In this document: positions 43,855 to 46,971 of the stretch, one piece after another | Numbering within the stretch: position 1 is the stretch's first letter | How the letters are laid out: each line of letters begins with the position of its first letter | Source of the DNA: an uncultured Bacteroidia bacterium | GTDB taxonomy: Bacteria > Bacteroidota > Bacteroidia > Bacteroidales > F082 | DNA: 46,971 bases | Direction: 5' to 3' | Assembly (NCBI GenBank): GCA_902802535.1 | Contig: CADCML010000014.1 | Location: 1-46,971 of the forward strand | Program-made: the position numbers and the translations under genes | Notes under the pieces: model-generated | Seen by the model: the letters and a program-made list of their open reading frames with translations, nothing else | Told to the model about the DNA's origin: nothing | The model's database searches: none

Positions 43855-44946
43855 TTATCTGTCCTCTTCTATCCTTTCCTTGGCCTTGTAGTAGGCGTTA
43901 TAGCTGGTGAAACCGCTCTCTTGGGCGGCGGTTTCCTTGGTGGCTTGGGGATGTTCGTCCATATAACGGACGTAATGGGAAAGTCGGAGGCTGTTCACGT
44001 AGTGCGAGAAGCCGCCTAAATGCTTTTGGAAAACTTTCGACACATACGAGCGGCTGTAACTGCATTGCTCCACCACATTCTCTAACTTCAAGTGAGCATC
44101 CAAGTAGCCTTTTTCGTCCTTTACGAAACGCTCTATCTCCTTGATAATCTTTTGCTCACGCTCTTCAAATGTGGCCTCGACCGTCACTTCCTCTTCCATT
44201 TCTTCCATAGGTTCTTCCGTTTCGATGACGATGGCTTGGCGGCGCCATGCGGGCAGCACGAAAATCAGCAGCACCACATTGAAAACGGCTAAGAGCAGAT
44301 TCATTACCGCCATTAACGCGGGGCTGTCTAAAAGGAAAGGAGGCCACACCATAAGTGTCATCACCACGGGCAGCAGCCACACGCGGCGGGCAAATTCCAT
44401 GGAGAAGTCGTCGGGGTTGGAGTAGTTCTCGTCGCGTGTCTCACGCATCCAGCGCAGTGTTTGCAACATAGCCACGCCACAGAAACCCATCATAAGCACA
44501 CCCACTACGCCGACCACGACAATCCAGACGCGCGTTATGTCGGGACCCATTATGCCGTTAGGCAGCCATGCGTCAATAATCAACGGTAGCATCGCAACGA
44601 GGGTGATGGCGGCGGTAAGACTGACGGTCTTTCGCCAACGCTCCCAGCGTTTCACCGTGCCGAAGAAACAGAAAAAAAGCGCACCGCCGTAGAAATAATA
44701 AGTGCCTGGGAAGTACGACTTCCACAACGTCCAAGCCGAGGGGCTGGCGGGGTTGAGCACATAGGGCAGCAGCACCGAGGCACAAAGGTAGATGACCACT
44801 AACAGCTTCCGGTCGGGAAAGATGTAGTCGTGGTGTTCCTTCGGCTCGCGGCAGGTATGGAACCATCTGACGGCGGCAAACACCCAGCAGGTAGTCAGAA
44901 AGACCGCCGCAGAAACACCGTATATATATTCGTTTGGGAGTTGCAT
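43855..44946 (-). CDS. Membrane-bound AraC-family regulator with seven helices
   Basis: A 363-residue protein. About seven hydrophobic helices span residues 8-240 (for example LLVVIYLCASVLLPYVL, WIVVVGVVGVLMMGFCGVAM, AVMNLLLAVFNVVLLIFVLP), then an acidic linker (about 245-265) and a C-terminal AraC-type DNA-binding domain (about 270-363) with two helix-turn-helix units, HLKLENVVEQCSYSRSYVSK and ATKETAAQESGFTSYNAYYK. It should sense a signal in or across the membrane and bind DNA while anchored. It is divergent from the large surface-protein gene, with a six-unit repeat array in the shared region starting 3 bp from its ATG, pointing to autoregulation and control of that neighbour. Confidence 0.88.
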   Translation of the reverse strand: MQLPNEYIYGVSAAVFLTTCWVFAAVRWFHTCREPKEHHDYIFPDRKLLVVIYLCASVLLPYVLNPASPSAWTLWKSYFPGTYYFYGGALFFCFFGTVKRWERWRKTVSLTAAITLVAMLPLIIDAWLPNGIMGPDITRVWIVVVGVVGVLMMGFCGVAMLQTLRWMRETRDENYSNPDDFSMEFARRVWLLPVVMTLMVWPPFLLDSPALMAVMNLLLAVFNVVLLIFVLPAWRRQAIVIETEEPMEEMEEEVTVEATFEEREQKIIKEIERFVKDEKGYLDAHLKLENVVEQCSYSRSYVSKVFQKHLGGFSHYVNSLRLSHYVRYMDEHPQATKETAAQESGFTSYNAYYKAKERIEEDR

Positions 44947-44948
44947 AT

Positions 44949-45062
44949 TTTGGGCAAAAATGAAAATTTGGGCAAAATTATGAAATTTGTACCAAAAGCA
45001 ACTTTTTTTGTACCAAAAGCAATGTTTTTTGTACTAAAAGCAATGTTTTTGTACTAAAAGCA
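44949..45062. promoter_or_regulatory. Phased array of six TTTGnnC(Y)AAAA units
   Basis: Six similar units occupy the divergent region: TTTGGGCAAAA at 44949 and 44967, TTTGTACCAAAA at 44986 and 45007, TTTGTACTAAAA at 45028 and 45048. Spacings are 18, 19, 21, 21 and 20 bp, about two helical turns. The last four are followed by GCAA(TG) and T tracts. The array begins beside the AraC-type ATG and ends about 25 bp before a near -7 sequence TAATTTTA (45087-45094) for the surface-protein gene. An operator array for the neighbouring regulator is the best reading. Confidence 0.7.
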
Positions 45063-45137
45063 ATACCCCGTTTCGGGAATTGTCCGTAATTTTACACCGC
45101 AAAAACTGTCCGGAAAGGAATCAACATTAAAACATCA

Positions 45138-46971
45138 ATGAATATGACCAAACATCTACATCTCAAAAAAGTCCTCGCAGCAGTGCTGACGATAGCGGCT
45201 CTCGCGACGGGGCAACAGGCCTTCGCCACCATCACTGAAACCTTCACCTTCAAAGGTAATGTGCAAACCGTCAACAACACAAACTATTACAACTTTGAGG
45301 TTGGCACTTCTGGGGGCATCATTGGGCAATTAGCGAGCCAGCAAGGCACCTCCTGTCAATTCAACAATGCCCATTTAAGCTGGGGTCCAGTCTTTGTCAC
45401 CCTCAACGGCACACTGCAATTCCAGGTGTCAAACACACTCACCGACGTTGTCGTTCAGGGGAGCACATTCACTGTGACCTTCCAAAGCCAATTGTTATGG
45501 TTCTACGGTGCCTCGGTCAAGAAGTTGAACGGCACCAGCGTCACGAACAGCAGTGTCACGGTGAGCAGCGACAAGCATACGGTTACCGTCACCATCAATT
45601 ATGAAGGCACACAATTCGGGCAAATCATCCTCGACTATGTGCCCAACGAGCCTTTCAACAGCACCAACACTGGCATCAGCGGCATCGCGACCGAGTACAT
45701 CTACACCGGCAGGCCCATCGAGCCTGTGCCCACCGTCATCTATAATGGCACGGTGCTCACCGCAGGCACCGACTACACCGTGAGCTACTCCAACTCCACC
45801 GGTCCTGGCTCCGCCTCCGTCACCGTCACGGGAACGGGCCAATACGCCGGCACCGTCACGCGCAACTACAACATCCGCGCCGTCGCCCTCACCGACTTCA
45901 CCAGCCTTGGCAACAACACCTATGCCATCGCCACGACGGCCGACCTCGACCACCTCGCCGGCTATGTCAACCTCGGCAACGATTGCCAAGGCCTCACCTT
46001 CAAGCAGACCGCCGACATCACCTACAGCCACGGCAGCAGCACCACCGAGAACAACTTCACCCAAATCGGCGGCTACTTCGGCGGCGACAAGAACTTCCGC
46101 GGCACCTACGACGGCCAAAACCATACCATCAGCGGCATCCGCGTCTACAAAGACCCAACCAATAACGGCAATGCGTACAAGAACGTGGCACTTTTCGGCA
46201 GAATTTCCGGCGCCACCATCCAAAACGTCATCCTCACCGACGCCCGCATCACGGGTTTTCGCTACGTCGGCGGACTCGTGGGCAACAAAGCCAGTGGAAC
46301 GGTGCAGAACTGCCTCGTCGTCGGCTCTACCATCACTTGCGGCGACACCTACGGGGGTGCCCTCTTCGGTAGCAACAACGGCACCCTCACTGCCAACCAC
46401 TACCGCAACTGCACCGTGAACAACACGACCAACGCCACCAACGTGGGCGTAGGCAACGGTAGTTCCTCTAACGACATGGCCGGTGCCCGCAGCGTCCACA
46501 CACTCAGCCTCGGCCAGAACGTCACCGCCACGGGCGAGAGCGTCGCCTACCAAGGCACCACCTACTACGCCAGCAACACCCAAATCACCTTGGGCTACAA
46601 TAACCTGCCCGCCGGCTACACGCTGACCTACACCCTCAACGGCACTGCCCTCAGCGGCAACACCTTCACCATGCCCGCCAACGACAATGCCACAGTGACC
46701 GCCACCGCCACCCTCATCACCTACAACATCACCTACGACCTCGACGGCGGCAGCGTGGCCACGGCCAACCCCACCACCTACAACGTTACGACACCAACTT
46801 TCACGCTGAACAACCCGACCAAGGCGGCCTGCACCTTCGACGGCTGGACCGGCAGCAACGGCACCACGCCGCAAACCACGGTGACCATCGCCCAAGGCTC
46901 GACGGGCGACCGCAGCTACACCGCCCAATGGACGCAGTACGCCTTCACCCTCTCGTTGGGTACTGACATCA
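45138..46971 (+). CDS. Large secreted surface protein (GLUG/InlB B-repeat type), 3' end beyond window
   Basis: The 611 visible codons begin at the ATG at 45138 with signal peptide KKVLAAVLTIAALATG-QQAFA. Then: a beta-rich N-terminal region (30-180), an Ig-like unit (about 185-246; YIYTGRPIEPVPTVIYNGTV, ending GQYAGTVTRNYNI), a GLUG-type beta-helix region (about 250-440; RGTYDGQNHTISGI, ALFGRISGATIQNV, YVGGLVGNKASGTVQN), a linker, and an InlB B-repeat (about 531-598; ITYDLDGGSV to SYTAQW), with the frame open at the edge. Such mosaics belong to cell-surface adhesin-like proteins. Asn, Thr and Gly are abundant and codons end mostly in C (AAC, ACC, GGC), unlike many neighbours. It is divergent from the membrane AraC gene and its repeat array. 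Confidence 0.88.
   Translation, partial: MNMTKHLHLKKVLAAVLTIAALATGQQAFATITETFTFKGNVQTVNNTNYYNFEVGTSGGIIGQLASQQGTSCQFNNAHLSWGPVFVTLNGTLQFQVSNTLTDVVVQGSTFTVTFQSQLLWFYGASVKKLNGTSVTNSSVTVSSDKHTVTVTINYEGTQFGQIILDYVPNEPFNSTNTGISGIATEYIYTGRPIEPVPTVIYNGTVLTAGTDYTVSYSNSTGPGSASVTVTGTGQYAGTVTRNYNIRAVALTDFTSLGNNTYAIATTADLDHLAGYVNLGNDCQGLTFKQTADITYSHGSSTTENNFTQIGGYFGGDKNFRGTYDGQNHTISGIRVYKDPTNNGNAYKNVALFGRISGATIQNVILTDARITGFRYVGGLVGNKASGTVQNCLVVGSTITCGDTYGGALFGSNNGTLTANHYRNCTVNNTTNATNVGVGNGSSSNDMAGARSVHTLSLGQNVTATGESVAYQGTTYYASNTQITLGYNNLPAGYTLTYTLNGTALSGNTFTMPANDNATVTATATLITYNITYDLDGGSVATANPTTYNVTTPTFTLNNPTKAACTFDGWTGSNGTTPQTTVTIAQGSTGDRSYTAQWTQYAFTLSLGTDI

Noticed and set aside
44986-45062. CRISPR array
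   Set aside because: Units are about 12 bp with 8-9 bp T-rich gaps, not 24-40 bp repeats with unique spacers, and no cas genes are nearby.
45495-46928. Long open frame (477 codons) on the minus strand opposite the surface-protein gene
   Set aside because: It is a by-product of C-ending codons in the plus-strand gene; its translation is low-complexity Gly/Val/Ala/Asp with no domain, and the plus strand has signal peptide and recognisable repeats.

Overview
The window reads as chromosomal DNA of an anaerobic Bacteroidales-type bacterium (phylum Bacteroidota); genus cannot be fixed. The evidence is the many Bacteroidetes-type -7 boxes (TAnnTTTG) upstream of genes, weak Shine-Dalgarno signals, and gene families typical of the phylum: DUF6427, DUF3667, DUF5060 glycosidase, a GH3-serine hydrolase fusion, a seven-helix membrane AraC regulator, a LytS/LytTR pair and YwqK repeat proteins. 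Coding density is very high. Several convergent gene pairs end within 0-10 bp of each other, and no gene-free stretch exceeds about 230 bp. No rRNA, tRNA, IS element or CRISPR array was seen.

Layout. 1-2397 (-): ClpB, cut by the left edge. 2600-8757 (-): a tripartite RND efflux operon (TolC, membrane fusion lipoprotein, RND pump, PII-like protein); the pump gene is broken by an exact 52-bp tandem duplication. 8983-11192 (+): LytS-type kinase, LytTR regulator, then a YegP-like protein with its own promoter and terminator. 11264-12130 (+): DUF3667 membrane protein. 12137-15321 (-): PopT-like DUF368 protein, S4 RNA-binding protein, DUF2750 protein, TrkH. 15455-18274 (+): YbeD-like protein, acylphosphatase, a DEDDy exonuclease and a Cas4-like Fe-S nuclease. 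18351-26491 (+): DnaB, an RluA-type pseudouridine synthase, then FakA, FakB, a GNAT-like protein, PlsX, an acyl carrier protein and a LolA-like secreted protein. 26502-34463 (-): a compact run of glycosyltransferase, PurD, DUF6427, RNase HII, thioredoxin-like protein and the GH3-serine hydrolase fusion. 34569-36695 (+): secreted DUF5060/GH5-like glycosidase. 36689-38119 (-): S-adenosylhomocysteine hydrolase. 38334-39612 (-): two lipoproteins. 39824-40642 (+): SPFH/prohibitin protein. 40744-43451 (-): YwqK-repeat protein and a TonB-dependent receptor. 43552-43851 (+): small unknown. 43855-44946 (-): membrane AraC regulator. 45138-46971 (+): large surface protein, cut by the right edge.

How the parts may work together. 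20953-26491 looks like a fatty-acid activation module: FakB binds a fatty acid, FakA phosphorylates it, PlsX exchanges acyl-phosphate with acyl-ACP, and an ACP is encoded next door. The region between the membrane AraC regulator and the surface protein holds six TTTGnnC(Y)AAAA units at 18-21 bp spacing, a strong candidate operator array. The exonuclease and Fe-S nuclease form a two-gene nuclease module behind a large hairpin repeat. Several families of short intergenic repeats recur through the window and are described separately.
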